Shown here: positions 17,972 through 26,578 of the stretch, one piece after another
Numbering within the stretch: the first letter of the stretch is position 1
Layout of the letters: every line of letters begins with the position of its first letter
Source: Pseudomonas sp. 30_B
GTDB lineage: Bacteria; Pseudomonadota; Gammaproteobacteria; Pseudomonadales; Pseudomonadaceae
Length of the DNA stretch: 64,000 nucleotides
Direction of reading: 5' to 3'
Assembly: GCF_017491605.1 (NCBI RefSeq)
Contig: NZ_JAFGYY010000003.1
Location: forward strand, 246,893-310,892
Program-made: the position numbers and the translations under genes
Notes under the pieces: generated by a model
The model's input: the letters and a program-made list of their open reading frames with translations, nothing else
Told to the model about the DNA's origin: nothing
Databases searched by the model: none

Positions 17972-18745
17972 TTACAGGCTGCTCACCAGATGCCCGCCAT
18001 CCACCGCCAGCACCGCGCCGGTCATGAAGGCGCCGGCGTCGCTGGCCAGCAGCAGGAAGGGGCCCTCCAGCTCCCGCAATTGCCCCAGGCGGCGCATGGG
18101 CACGGTATCGCGGATATAGGCCTGGCCCTTGTCGCTGTCGAAATAGGCGTCGTTCATTTCCGTCTTGAAGTAGCCCGGCGCGATGGCGTTGACCCGCACC
18201 TGGTAACGCGCCAGTTCCAGCGCCAGGGACTTGCTCAGCTGCACCACGCCGGCCTTGGCCGCGCAGTAGTGGCTGTAGCCACCGCCCACGCGCAGGCCGA
18301 GGATCGAGGCGATGTTGACGATGCTGCCGCCGCGCTGGGCCCTGGCCAGGCGCTGCGCCGCGCACTGGGCCACGCGCCAGACGCCGTCGAGGTTGGTGGA
18401 GAGCATGTGGCGCCAGTCGTCTTCGCTGATTTCCAGGGCGCGCTGGCCGTTGCCGATGCCGGCGTTGTTGAGCACCACATCGACCACGCCGAACTGGGCC
18501 TCGGCGCTGTCGAAAGCGGCCTCGACGCTGGCGCGGTCGGTCACGTCCAGCCCCACGGCATGGGCTTCACCGCCGTCGGTCTGGATCGCTTCGGCCAGCT
18601 GCGCCAGGCGCTCGGTGCGCCGGGCCGCCAGTACCACACGGGCGCCAGCACGGGCGGCCACGCGCGCCAGGTGCGCGCCGATGCCGCTGGAGGCGCCGGT
18701 GACCAGCACGGTCTTGCCGGCCAGGGAGAAGAGGTCGTTGCTCAT
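17972..18745 (-). CDS. Short-chain dehydrogenase/reductase (SDR)
   Basis: 257 residues of classical SDR: NAD(P)-binding TGASSGIGAHLARVAA (~16-31), NNAG (about 93), catalytic Ser in IVNIASILG and YCAAK with the Tyr/Lys pair, then the NAIAPGYFKTEM and GAVLAVDGGH segments. The basic residues after the second strand (AARRTERL) favour NADP(H). The substrate is unknown. It converges on the sigma-factor gene with only 6 bases between the stops. Confidence 0.9.
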   Translation of the reverse strand: MSNDLFSLAGKTVLVTGASSGIGAHLARVAARAGARVVLAARRTERLAQLAEAIQTDGGEAHAVGLDVTDRASVEAAFDSAEAQFGVVDVVLNNAGIGNGQRALEISEDDWRHMLSTNLDGVWRVAQCAAQRLARAQRGGSIVNIASILGLRVGGGYSHYCAAKAGVVQLSKSLALELARYQVRVNAIAPGYFKTEMNDAYFDSDKGQAYIRDTVPMRRLGQLRELEGPFLLLASDAGAFMTGAVLAVDGGHLVSSL

Positions 18746-18881
18746 GGCTGCACCTTTGTCGGAAAGCGGAATCGCTGGTCGCCAAGGTTAGCCCGAGGTG
18801 CTCTCAAGGGCGTGCAGGGTGCGCCATTCGCAGCGCGAATGACGAAAGCACGGGCACGCGCTCCTACAGGAAACTCCTATG

Positions 18882-18910
18882 AAAAAGCCCGGCACAAGGC
18901 CGGGCTCTTT
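18882..18910 (-). terminator. Terminator of the glutamine amidotransferase gene
   Basis: On the minus strand GAGCCCGGC and GCCGGGCT form a stem with a short loop followed by a T run, 17 bases after the stop codon at 18928. Confidence 0.8.
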
Positions 18911-18927
18911 CATGACACGGGTGAAGC

Positions 18928-19731
18928 TCAGGCAGCGAGTGCGCGGGCCTGTTTCTTCTTCACCTGCGCGCGGCAGGCATCGCCGAACGCCTTGAAGATC
19001 TTCACCGAATCGGGGTTCTTCGCCGCCTGCCATTCCGGGTGCCACTGCACCGCGAAGAGGAAGGAGGAAAGCGTCGGGGCGTGGATCGCCTCGACCAGGC
19101 CGTCTTCGGCATGGGCGATGGCTTCGATGCCCTTGCCCAGGTTCTTCAGGCCCTGGCCGTGCAGCGAGTTCACGCGGATCTCGTCGCCCAGCAGCTGCTG
19201 CAGCCAGCTGCCCGGAGTCGGGCGAACGCCGTGGACCGGGCTGTACTGCACGTCGACCGGGTCTTCGGGATTCTCGCGATGGTCGTTGAAGCCGGGCTCG
19301 GCGTAGACCTTCTGGTAGATATCGCCGCCCAGGGCCACGTTGATTTCCTGCATGCCGCGGCAGATGCCGAAGATCGGCAGGCCACGGGCAATGGCGGCCT
19401 TGATCAGCGGGATGTCGAAGTTGTCGCGGTCCTTGTCCTGGCCTTTGCCGGGGGTTTCGTTTTCCTGGCCATAGAGCGTCGGATCGATGTTGCTGCCGGC
19501 ACCGGTGAGGTACACGCCGTCGGCCATGTCCAGGTATTGCTCGAGGTCTTCGATGCCGCAGCAGGTCGGTACCAGTACCGGCACGCAATCGGACTGTTCG
19601 ACCAGGGGCACGATGTATTTGTGGGTCATTACCTGATAGTCATGGCCTTTGCGCTCTTGGCTGCCCATGGACATCAGGACGACGGGTTTGCGGAGGGTCT
19701 GTTTCTTGTTGCCAATGTTGCTGTTGGACAT
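18928..19731 (-). CDS. Class I glutamine amidotransferase-like hydrolase (gamma-glutamyl-GABA hydrolase / PuuD family)
   Basis: 267 residues of the peptidase C26 family. The nucleophile Cys sits in FGICRGMQEINVALGG, and the His/Glu pair in AVQWHPEW. The long N-terminal segment with GAGSNIDPTLYGQ is typical of the family that removes glutamate from gamma-glutamyl-amines such as gamma-glutamyl-GABA. No spermidine or putrescine genes sit beside it, so the exact substrate is open; the GABA genes lie 39 kb away. The start at 19731 carries an AAGGTGAC site. Confidence 0.85.
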   Translation of the reverse strand: MSNSNIGNKKQTLRKPVVLMSMGSQERKGHDYQVMTHKYIVPLVEQSDCVPVLVPTCCGIEDLEQYLDMADGVYLTGAGSNIDPTLYGQENETPGKGQDKDRDNFDIPLIKAAIARGLPIFGICRGMQEINVALGGDIYQKVYAEPGFNDHRENPEDPVDVQYSPVHGVRPTPGSWLQQLLGDEIRVNSLHGQGLKNLGKGIEAIAHAEDGLVEAIHAPTLSSFLFAVQWHPEWQAAKNPDSVKIFKAFGDACRAQVKKKQARALAA

Positions 19732-20104
19732 ATGTCACCTTTGGACGGGCTGCAGCCCATCGTTTTTGTGCAGGCGCACGGCTCTGGGCTGGGCTACCTG
19801 AGGTTCCGAGCACTGCCGGGAACGCACAGAAGGCGAAGTTTCCCGGTCGAAACCTGCCTACCAGCCTGCCAGAGCCGTTAAATATGTCAAACGATTTCGG
19901 CGAGAGGCGTCAAAAATAATGGCCGAAATCCTGTCGAACAATATTTTTAACCGATTGATTTTAAAGGATTTTTATAAATATCCATTCGAAGCAAAAAGTC
20001 CATTATTTAAAACGCCTGTAAATAATGGTGAAAAATTCTGAACATTTTTTCATGCGAGGTGACGGGGCGCCGTCAGCGGCACGCTCTGCCTCGCGGATTG
20101 CCGC
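19732..20104. other. Gene-free, AT-rich stretch
   Basis: 373 bases between the amidotransferase promoter side and the end of the diguanylate cyclase gene. The half from about 19880 to 20060 is strongly AT-rich against a GC-rich genome (runs of A/T such as AATATTTTTAA and TATTTAAAA). It must hold the amidotransferase promoter. No ORF, RNA gene or clear repeat was seen. Confidence 0.6.
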
Positions 20105-21757
20105 TCAGTCGCACTCGATGCGATTGCGGCCGTTCTGCTTGGCGCAATAGAGCGCGCTGTCGCTGCGCGAAAGGGCTGCCTCGGCCGACACGTCGCTGGC
20201 CTGCAGGGTGGCGATGCCGATGCTGATGCTCAGCGGAATGCGCTCGCACCCCAGCAGCAGCGGCTGGTCGGCCAGCTGCTGTTGCAGGCGCCTGGCGAAT
20301 ACCACGGCGCTGGTGACATCCGCATCGGCCAGCACCACGGCGAATTCCTCGCCGCCCATGCGTCCGGCAAAGTCGATGCGGCGGATCTCGCGTCCGAGGA
20401 TGCGGGCGAAATGGCGCAGCGCTTCGTCCCCCACGCCGTGGCCCCAGCGGTCGTTGATGACCTTGAAGTGGTCCAGGTCGCACATCAGGATCGCCGCGCT
20501 GCGCTCCACCGAGCGCTGCACGCGGCCCAGTTCGGCTTCTATCAGCTGCATGAAGTGGCGCCGGTTGGGCAGCTGGGTGAGGAAGTCGGTTGTCGCCAGT
20601 ACCTGCAATTCGGCTTCGATGCGCTTGCGCTCGGTGATGTCGGTGAACAGGCCATGCCAGATCACGCTGCCATCGGCCAGACGCTTGGGCTGGGCGCTCC
20701 CCTGGCGCCAGAGGAGCCCGCGTCCGGGAAGCTGCACACGGAATTCGTGTCGCCACGGTCGCAACGTCGCCGCGGAGGTGTCCAGCGAGGCGAGGAGGGC
20801 GGGCAGGTCGTCCGGGTGCACCAGGGTGCGCAGGATGGTCGAGTTACCGCTGACCTGCTCGGCGGTCATGCCGAAGACTTCCATCACGCCGGCGCTGACG
20901 TAGGGGAAGGTCCCGGTGCCATCGGGCAGGTGGCGGAACTGGAAGACCATGCCGGGGATTTCATCGGTCAGGTCGGTGAGCAGCTCGACGTTCTGCCGCA
21001 GCTGTTCCGAGACGCCCCGCAGCTTGGTGATGTCGGTGGTGGTGCCGATCATGCGCAGGGGACGGCCGGCATCGTCACGTTCCACGACCTTGCCGCGGCT
21101 GCACACCCAGATGTAGTGACCCGCCTTGTGGCGCAGCCGGTGCTCCACTTCATAGGCGGGCGTGCGGCCTTCGAAGTGTGCGCTGATGGTGGCCTGCACG
21201 TAGGCGAGGTCGTCGGGATGCACGCGCACGTAGGCATCGTCGATGCGATTGCCGATTTCGTGGTCGGCATAGCCCAGCAGGGCTTTCCAGCCGGTGGAGT
21301 AATGAATCTCGCCGGTGGGGACGTGGCGGTCCCACACGCCGGTGCCGCTGCCGGCGATGGCCAGTGCCAGGCAGCCTTCGTCAGCGCGGCAGAGCAGCTC
21401 CTGGGCGACGTGGGCGGCATCGTCCAGTGCCATTCGCGCGGCGACGTCCAGTGTGCGTGGCTGGTTGTCCAGCACGCAGAGCCAGCCCAGGGCGGTGCCG
21501 TCGGCACTGCGCAGGACCGCAGTCCCGAGCGGGTGCAGATCGCCCTGGCGGCTGCGCAGGGGCGCCGAAGCGGCATTGATGCAGAGCAGGGTGGCAATGG
21601 ATTGCGCCGCCTCGGGCGTCAGGCCGTCGAAGCCCAGCAGGCGGCCATGGACGTCGGCCAGCAAAGCGGCGGCGGCGCCCAGCGGATGGCGGGCAAGGCG
21701 CAGGAGGCTGTCGAATCGCCCGTATTCCTGTACTTCAGGATCAGTGGAAGTCCGCAT
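20105..21757 (-). CDS. Diguanylate cyclase with PAS sensory domains
   Basis: 550 residues. A GAF-like N-terminal part (~1-130) is followed by two PAS/PAC units (TGEIHYSTGWKALLGYADHE ... GTTTDITKLRG; a second ending WHGLFTDITERKRIEAEL) and a GGDEF domain. The active site is GGEEF near residue 467, with FLTQLPNRRHF and MCDLDHFKVINDRWGHGVGD. An RRID inhibitory site five residues before GGEEF suggests product feedback. It should make cyclic di-GMP. No membrane segment is seen, so it is cytosolic. The fimbrial operon 7 kb away is a plausible but unproven output. Confidence 0.93.
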   Translation of the reverse strand: MRTSTDPEVQEYGRFDSLLRLARHPLGAAAALLADVHGRLLGFDGLTPEAAQSIATLLCINAASAPLRSRQGDLHPLGTAVLRSADGTALGWLCVLDNQPRTLDVAARMALDDAAHVAQELLCRADEGCLALAIAGSGTGVWDRHVPTGEIHYSTGWKALLGYADHEIGNRIDDAYVRVHPDDLAYVQATISAHFEGRTPAYEVEHRLRHKAGHYIWVCSRGKVVERDDAGRPLRMIGTTTDITKLRGVSEQLRQNVELLTDLTDEIPGMVFQFRHLPDGTGTFPYVSAGVMEVFGMTAEQVSGNSTILRTLVHPDDLPALLASLDTSAATLRPWRHEFRVQLPGRGLLWRQGSAQPKRLADGSVIWHGLFTDITERKRIEAELQVLATTDFLTQLPNRRHFMQLIEAELGRVQRSVERSAAILMCDLDHFKVINDRWGHGVGDEALRHFARILGREIRRIDFAGRMGGEEFAVVLADADVTSAVVFARRLQQQLADQPLLLGCERIPLSISIGIATLQASDVSAEAALSRSDSALYCAKQNGRNRIECD

Positions 21758-21949
21758 CGGATGACTGCTTCCTCACCGGAGAATGGGGGCGTTCCCGTCT
21801 CTGGCGGCGCGCACGGCGAGATATCGGGCCGACAGATGGCCCTATGAAATCACGGGGCGGGTACAGGCCACAATCGCCTTGTGTGTCGGGGGCGACGAGT
21901 GAACCGGCGCTGCTCTCCACGGGGCTCGCGCGCCGCCCGGGATCGGCTC

Positions 21950-22294
21950 TCAGCTCAGCAGTTGATCGATCAGGACGGCGTTGGTGTAGATCAGGCTGCC
22001 ATCGCTGGCGCGATGCCCCACCAGATGGAAGTGCCCGCGGTGATCGTCCTGGTTCAGGTAGACGCGGTACTGGCAATCGGAGAGCGGGCCGCAGTTTGCG
22101 GGCATCTTCAGATCGAGGGTGTCGAGGTCGGCGTCCACCATGACGTCGCGCCTGCCGCTGTTCTGCAGGTATTCCTCGGCCTGCTCCAGGCGCAGGTGAT
22201 CGGCGTCGCTGACGAAGAAGTGGATGTCTTCCAGTGGAGTGGGTTTCTGGTCGGCGCTGGTCTTGCACCAGCCTTCGAGAGTCATTGTGCTCAT
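21950..22294 (-). CDS. Small conserved-looking protein of unknown function
   Basis: 114 residues, soluble, acidic, with three cysteines: one in LEGWCKTSADQKP, two in MPANCGPLSDCQYRVY, the last pair perhaps a disulphide or metal site. The latter half reads like a beta-rich domain (YRVYLNQDDHRGHFHLVGHR) with three histidines. A GGAGGC site lies before the ATG. No family is recognised. It stands alone between the diguanylate cyclase gene and the OprD porin. Confidence 0.7.
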   Translation of the reverse strand: MSTMTLEGWCKTSADQKPTPLEDIHFFVSDADHLRLEQAEEYLQNSGRRDVMVDADLDTLDLKMPANCGPLSDCQYRVYLNQDDHRGHFHLVGHRASDGSLIYTNAVLIDQLLS

Positions 22295-22409
22295 GATGGG
22301 TAGCCTCCTTCAGCCGTGCGGGCATTCGGGGTTGCCGCAACTGTCTCTGCTTTTGACCACCGCTGTTGGCGGGTGATTCAACTCATATTGTGTGGGGCAG
22401 GGCACGCAT

Positions 22410-22436
22410 AAAAAAAGCCGCTCCGGGGAGCGGCTT
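22410..22436 (-). terminator. Rho-independent terminator
   Basis: On the minus strand AAGCCGCTCC and GGAGCGGCTT form a perfect stem followed by seven T. It is downstream of the OprD gene and upstream of the small unknown gene at 21950. The rest of the 376-base gap between those genes shows no ORF. Confidence 0.85.
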
Positions 22437-22617
22437 GGAAGGACGTCGAAGGAGCAATCACAATATCAACGTCAGGAGTCGTGTTTCGATAATCGACGAG
22501 GTGTGATATCGAAAGCGGGAGAGATGGTGGGAATTCTAGAAAGTTTGGCGATGTGGATAAACAACGATCCTGGGAAGAGACTTTCTGTCGCAGTGCAATA
22601 ATACCGGGATGAACAGC

Positions 22618-22652
22618 GGAACAACTCTCGGACGAATCCGAAAGTTGTTCCA
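22618..22652 (-). terminator. Hairpin directly after the OprD gene
   Basis: GGAACAACT and AGTTGTTCC form a 9-bp stem enclosing an inner CGGA/TCCG stem. It begins 19 bases after the porin stop. There is no T run, so it may act as a 3' stabiliser, with the true terminator at 22410-22436. Confidence 0.55.
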
Positions 22653-22670
22653 TGATTATTCGCGGTCGAA

Positions 22671-23999
22671 TTACAGGATCGACAGCGGATAATCGACGAT
22701 CAGGCGAAGTTCGTTGTTGTCCGATTCCCCCTGGTCGGCATTGGCGCGGTGGAAGGCCTGGCGCAGGCGGAAGGACATGTCCTTCACCGGGCCGGACTGC
22801 ACGACGTACTTGGCTTCGAAGTCGGTTTCGTGGTGCTTGCCGTCTTCGCCGTACAGGCCGACGTACTGGCCGTTCGGGTCGGCGTGGGTGCCATCGATGT
22901 TGCTGCCGTTGATGTAGCGGGTCATGAAGCTCAGGCCCGGCACGCCGTAGGTGTCCATCGCCAGGTCGTAGCGCACCTGCCAGGAGCGCTCGCCCGGACC
23001 GTTGAAGTCGGAGAACTGCACGGAGTTGGCGAGGAAGATCGAGTCGCCGCCGGCGCCCGCGCCGTTGTCGCCAAAGCCGACATAGTCGAACGGGGTGTCG
23101 CCGTTGACCTTCTGGAAGGCCAGGGTGAGGGTGTGCGCCTGCAGGAAGGAGTAGGCGGCGGCCAGCGACCAGGTGTTGTTGCTGATCTCGCCGGCCTTGG
23201 CCTGGCCGTAGTCGGTGGTGCGGTAGACGTTGAAGTCCAGGCCCAGCGACTGGTCGCCGCCCAGCGGCTGCAGGTAGTTCACGTTGGCGTAGTACTGGCG
23301 CCAGATGTCTTCGAACTCCGAGCCGTACAGCGAGACGTTCAGGTTGTCGGTGATCGCGTACTTGCCGCCGACGTAGTCCACGCTGTCGGCTTCGACGTTG
23401 GCGTAGGTGGCGTACAGGCCGCCGTCGTGGCTGGTGGTGATCGGGCTGGTGCCGGCGGTGAAGTGGCCGGCTTCCAGGTCCAGGCCGGCGATTTCGCTGC
23501 TCAGCAGGTTGAAGCCCGAGGCGGTCTGCGGAATCAGGCGGCTGCCGCCGGCGGCGAAGACCGGGGCGACTGGTTGCATGTCGCCGAATTTCAGCTCGGT
23601 TTTCGAGAGGCGCACTTTCAGCGCGGCGCCGGCCTTGCCGTAGTCGTCCTCGGGGTTGCCGTGGTTGTCCACCGGCAGGTTGCCGGTGCCGGCCCGGCCA
23701 CCGCCCGCGTCGAGCTTGATGCCCAGGTAGCCGAAGGCGTCCACGCCGAAGCCGACGGTGCCCTGGGTGTAGCCGGAGGAGAAGTTGGCGAGGAAGCCTT
23801 GGGTCCAGTCGCGGTTGTCGCCGGAGCCGTTCTTGCCGTCGTGGTCGTAGTAGTAGTTGCGCAGCAGCACGTCGAACTTGGCGTCGTCGACGAAGCCCTT
23901 GGCATCGGCCTGGTCGGTGACGAAGGGTTCGGCGCTGGCGAACTGGCTGGCTGCGGCGGAAACGGCAAGCACGATAGCGCTGCGTTTGAGGTGCTTCAT
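22671..23999 (-). CDS. OprD-family outer-membrane porin (Occ family)
   Basis: 442 residues from the Met at 23999, which has an AGGGG site and begins a signal peptide (MKHLKRSAIVLAVSAAASQF, cleavage after ASA); the in-frame ATG at 24035 is upstream of it. OprD hallmarks: LLRNYYYDHDGKNGSGDNRDW, LGIKLDAGGGRAGTGNLP, RLSKTELKFGDMQPVAPVFA, and the C terminus ELRLIVDYPLSIL. These 18-strand barrels take up carboxylate-bearing small molecules; the substrate cannot be told. It is monocistronic, with a long AT-rich upstream region. Confidence 0.93.
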   Translation of the reverse strand: MKHLKRSAIVLAVSAAASQFASAEPFVTDQADAKGFVDDAKFDVLLRNYYYDHDGKNGSGDNRDWTQGFLANFSSGYTQGTVGFGVDAFGYLGIKLDAGGGRAGTGNLPVDNHGNPEDDYGKAGAALKVRLSKTELKFGDMQPVAPVFAAGGSRLIPQTASGFNLLSSEIAGLDLEAGHFTAGTSPITTSHDGGLYATYANVEADSVDYVGGKYAITDNLNVSLYGSEFEDIWRQYYANVNYLQPLGGDQSLGLDFNVYRTTDYGQAKAGEISNNTWSLAAAYSFLQAHTLTLAFQKVNGDTPFDYVGFGDNGAGAGGDSIFLANSVQFSDFNGPGERSWQVRYDLAMDTYGVPGLSFMTRYINGSNIDGTHADPNGQYVGLYGEDGKHHETDFEAKYVVQSGPVKDMSFRLRQAFHRANADQGESDNNELRLIVDYPLSIL

Positions 24000-24431
24000 G
24001 GATATTGCCCCTAGAGTCTTGGAGAGCCGGCCCATTGAAGTGCGTGAGGGCCGGGATTTTTATAGGCAGGCACAATGAATCCGCTCATGGATCAACCACG
24101 ACGGAACTCGCAGGAAGTTGCGTTGACATTGTCGCAATGAACTTTTCCCCGCCCGCTCCAGGCAGGAAAAAGCCAGCGTCATAATGCCGAAAGAGTGCCC
24201 GGTTTAAATAACGGAATATGAAAAGGTCTATGTCCAAAATTGTAATAATCCCTCTTTGAAGTTCGGAGGGAATATCACCCGTTGATACGATGGATGTATT
24301 GACGAATGACAAAGTGAGGGACACGGAATTATCGGCCGGCATGGCGGCGGGGGGCGGGATGACGCTAAGCTGCGCGTCCCGGGCGGGCCCGACGGGCGCC
24401 GCTCATAGCCCCCGATAGCAGAGAGTTTCCC
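24000..24431. other. Intergenic region between divergent porin and RidA genes
   Basis: About 430 bases, AT-rich from roughly 24180 to 24330. It contains the promoters of the divergent porin and RidA genes. No convincing ORF (an 85-codon minus-strand frame has atypical content and no ribosome site), and no RNA gene was seen. Confidence 0.5.
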
Positions 24432-24821
24432 ATGGCGCAGAATGACAGCCCTTTCTTCATTCCCGACGCGGATCCTGAGTCCATCTCCTCCGACGTGGCC
24501 GGTTTCGGCGGCCTGCTGGTCTCCACGCAGATTCCCACCCTCGAAGACGGCAGCCTGGAGCTGGGCGATATCAAGGCCCAGAGCGAAGCCACCCTGCGCA
24601 GCCTGAAGGTCGCGCTGGAAAAGGCCGGCAGCGGCCTGGACCACGTCCTGCACCTGACCATCTACCTCACCAGCATGGCCGACCGCCCCGCCTTCAACGA
24701 GGTGTACTGCAGCTTCTTCGGCAAGCCCTACCCGGTACGTGCTGCCGTCGGGATCTCCGAACTGGCCGTGGACGGCATGAAGGTCGAGGTGACCGCCATC
24801 GCGGCCAAGCGCGCCGTTTGA
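24432..24821 (+). CDS. RidA (YjgF/UK114) family protein
   Basis: 129 residues. RidA-type segments: FGGLLVSTQIPTLEDGSLELGDIKAQ, SLKVALEKAGSGLDHVLHLTIYLTSMADR and the end YPVRAAVGISELAVDGMKVEVTAIA. The arginine that holds the carboxylate of enamine/imine substrates in active RidA is present in YPVRAAVG. Archetypal RidA deaminates reactive 2-aminoacrylate; the longer N terminus here places it in another Rid subgroup. It is a single gene, followed by a terminator and REP copies. Confidence 0.88.
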   Translation: MAQNDSPFFIPDADPESISSDVAGFGGLLVSTQIPTLEDGSLELGDIKAQSEATLRSLKVALEKAGSGLDHVLHLTIYLTSMADRPAFNEVYCSFFGKPYPVRAAVGISELAVDGMKVEVTAIAAKRAV

Positions 24822-24833
24822 TCCTTCTGCTGT

Positions 24834-24943
24834 TGTAGGAGCGGGCCACGCCCGCGAAGGGGCCGCTTTGCGGCCCTTTCTTTTTCTCTTGCACCGCTGG
24901 TGCACGTCACGCCACCGCATCGCGGGCATGGCCCGCTCCTACA
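24834..24943. repeat. REP palindrome pair with a terminator between the arms
   Basis: GTAGGAGCGGGCCACGCCCGCG at 24834 and its inverted partner CGCGGGCATGGCCCGCTCCTAC ending at 24943. Between them GGGCCGC-TTT-GCGGCCC followed by a T-rich run (24860-24886) is the RidA terminator. Confidence 0.75.
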
Positions 24944-24976
24944 GGCCCGTGCCCGGACTTGGGCCGTCCCGTCGAA

Positions 24977-25055
24977 TGTATTGCTTTGTATCTGCCGCTT
25001 CCCGAGCCGATACAGGCATACAAAAGCCTCCAGCCGCCGATACGCCGGCGATACA
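24977..25055 (+). promoter_or_regulatory. Candidate response-regulator binding region upstream of hvfA
   Basis: TGTAT-TGCTT-TGTATC (24977-24992) is a direct repeat with a 10-bp period, the geometry bound by OmpR/PhoB-type regulators. Further sites on the other strand follow: GATACA-GGC-ATACA at 25009-25022 and GATAC-GCCGGC-GATACA at 25039-25055. The same TGTAT-N5-TGTAT/C element is found before the DUF2790 gene and before the ferric-reductase-like gene. It lies 137-215 bases before the hvfA start codon. Confidence 0.55.
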
Positions 25056-25191
25056 TCGCCAAGGCGAAATAGCCCTACCCGAACGATGAACGCGACGGCA
25101 GGGCAAAACCTCCAGCGCGCTTCGTTCCAGGGATTCCGCCATCAAGGCATGACCCGGCGCATGAATGCGCCCAAGCATCTGGAGAACCACC

Positions 25192-25671
25192 ATGACCCGT
25201 ACCCCGAAAACTCTGCTTTCCAAAAACCAACTGGGCCTGCTCGCTGTCGCCCTGGCTGGCAGCCTGAACCTGGCGTCCTCCGCCTTCGCCGTCGAAGCAC
25301 TGCCGCAGGGCTACCAGCTGGCCTCCGCCGCCAAGGCCGGGGAAGGCAAGTGTGGCGAGGGCAAGTGCGGTGCCAGCGGCGCCCAGGCTGCTCCGACCAA
25401 GGCCACCCAGGCCGAAGGCAAGTGCGGTGAAGGCAAGTGCGGCGACGCCTCCTTCGCCCGTACCGACGCCGACCACGATGGCCGCGTCTCCCGCGCCGAA
25501 CTGCTGGCCGTGGCACCCAAGGCCAACGCCGAGTTCGAGGCCATCGACGCCAACCATGACGGCTTCCTCTCCGAAGGCGAGGTCTACCAGTTCCGCAAGA
25601 ACCAGTTCGACTCCAACGGCAAGCCGTTCCCGTCCGACCTGTACAGCAAGCTGAGCCAGGCGAAGAACTGA
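25192..25671 (+). CDS. hvfA: HvfA-type RiPP metallophore precursor with EGKCG repeats and two EF-hands
   Basis: 159 residues. Signal peptide with cleavage after SAFA (residue 33), so the product is periplasmic. Four EGKCG motifs have cysteines at 54, 59, 78 and 83. In HvfA-family peptides an MNIO enzyme turns such Cys residues into thioamide/oxazolone groups that bind copper. The C-terminal half has two canonical EF-hand loops, [12 protein letters not shown] (92-103) and [12 protein letters not shown] (119-130), then a charged tail. The start at 25192 begins the signal peptide; the in-frame ATG at 25165 is upstream of it. It heads the operon with the MNIO enzyme. That the EF-hands bind calcium is inferred from intact loop residues. 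Confidence 0.88.
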   Translation: MTRTPKTLLSKNQLGLLAVALAGSLNLASSAFAVEALPQGYQLASAAKAGEGKCGEGKCGASGAQAAPTKATQAEGKCGEGKCGDASFARTDADHDGRVSRAELLAVAPKANAEFEAIDANHDGFLSEGEVYQFRKNQFDSNGKPFPSDLYSKLSQAKN

Positions 25672-25684
25672 CCGTCGGCCACCA

Positions 25685-25710
25685 CCTCCCCGCGCCGCTG
25701 GCCGGGGAGG
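25685..25710 (+). promoter_or_regulatory. Intercistronic hairpin between hvfA and hvfB
   Basis: CCTCCCC and GGGGAGG form a stem around a 12-base loop, 13 bases after the hvfA stop and 22 before the hvfB start. With no T run it probably protects the hvfA message or partly terminates, which would let far more precursor than enzyme be made. Confidence 0.5.
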
Positions 25711-25732
25711 GCACTTCGCCCAGGAGACCGCC

Positions 25733-26578
25733 ATGAACCCCACCGCATCCCTGCAGGGAGCCGGCCTCGGCCTGCGCCGCGCCATGCTGCCCGACCTGCT
25801 GACCCTGGACGACCGCGCCGTGGACTTCCTCGAAGTCGCCCCGGACAACTGGATCGGCGTCGGCGGCACCTACGGCGAAGGACTGGCCCGCCTGGCCGAA
25901 CGCTTCCCGCTGTCCTGCCACGGCCTGTCGCTGTCCCTCGGCGGCCCCGAGCTGCTGGACCATGCCTTCCTGCGGCAGATCCGCGAATTCCTCGACCGCT
26001 ACCGGGTGCCGCTGTTCAGCGAGCACCTGAGCTACTGCTCCGACGAAGGTCACCTCTACGACCTGATTCCCATGCCCTTCACCGACGAAGCCGTGCGCCA
26101 TATCGCCGGCCGTATCCGTGAGGTGCAGGACGCCCTGGGCCGCCGCATCGCCGTGGAAAACATTTCCTACTATGCCGCGCCCTACCAGGCGCTGAGCGAG
26201 ATCGACTTCCTCCGCGCCGTGCTCGACGAAGCCGACTGCGACCTGCTGCTGGACGTCAACAATCTCTTCGTCAATGCCCACAACCATGGCTACGACGCCG
26301 CCGACTTCCTTGCCCGCGTACCGGCCGAGCGCGTTGCCTGCCTGCATGTGGCCGGCCACTACGACGAGGCGCCGGACCTGAAGATCGACACCCACGGCGC
26401 CAGCGTGAAGCCGGACGTCTGGAGCCTGCTGGCCAGCGCCTACCGGCACCTGGGCACGGTTCCAACCCTGCTGGAGCGCGACTTCAACCTGCCGCCGCTG
26501 GCCGAACTGCTCGGCGAAGTGGACTGCATCCGCGAGCTGCAGAGCGCCGCCCGGCCGCTGGAGGTGAGCCATGGCTGA
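25733..26578 (+). CDS. hvfB: HvfB, MNIO-type (DUF692) peptide maturase
   Basis: 281 residues of a TIM-barrel multinuclear non-heme iron oxidase. Conserved metal-ligand motifs are seen in order: CHGLSLS (His63), FSEHLSY (Glu97, His98), VENISYY (Glu142), LLLDVNN (Asp174), NAHNHGYD (His183), HVAGH (His209), DTHG (Asp219, His221) and LLERD (Glu248). Family members such as MbnB and the HvfB/BufB enzymes oxidise Cys in the precursor peptide. It lies directly after the EGKCG precursor gene and overlaps hvfC by 8 bases. Cytosolic; it would act before export of HvfA. Confidence 0.93.
   Translation: MNPTASLQGAGLGLRRAMLPDLLTLDDRAVDFLEVAPDNWIGVGGTYGEGLARLAERFPLSCHGLSLSLGGPELLDHAFLRQIREFLDRYRVPLFSEHLSYCSDEGHLYDLIPMPFTDEAVRHIAGRIREVQDALGRRIAVENISYYAAPYQALSEIDFLRAVLDEADCDLLLDVNNLFVNAHNHGYDAADFLARVPAERVACLHVAGHYDEAPDLKIDTHGASVKPDVWSLLASAYRHLGTVPTLLERDFNLPPLAELLGEVDCIRELQSAARPLEVSHG

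Noticed and set aside
22392..22601. 69-codon open frame on the plus strand
   Set aside because: It begins inside a terminator hairpin and has no ribosome site or family resemblance.
25192..25671. Calling the gene a plain EF-hand calcium-binding protein
   Set aside because: The four EGKCG motifs, signal peptide and the DUF692/DUF2063 genes that follow mark it as an HvfA-type precursor; the EF-hands are an added part.
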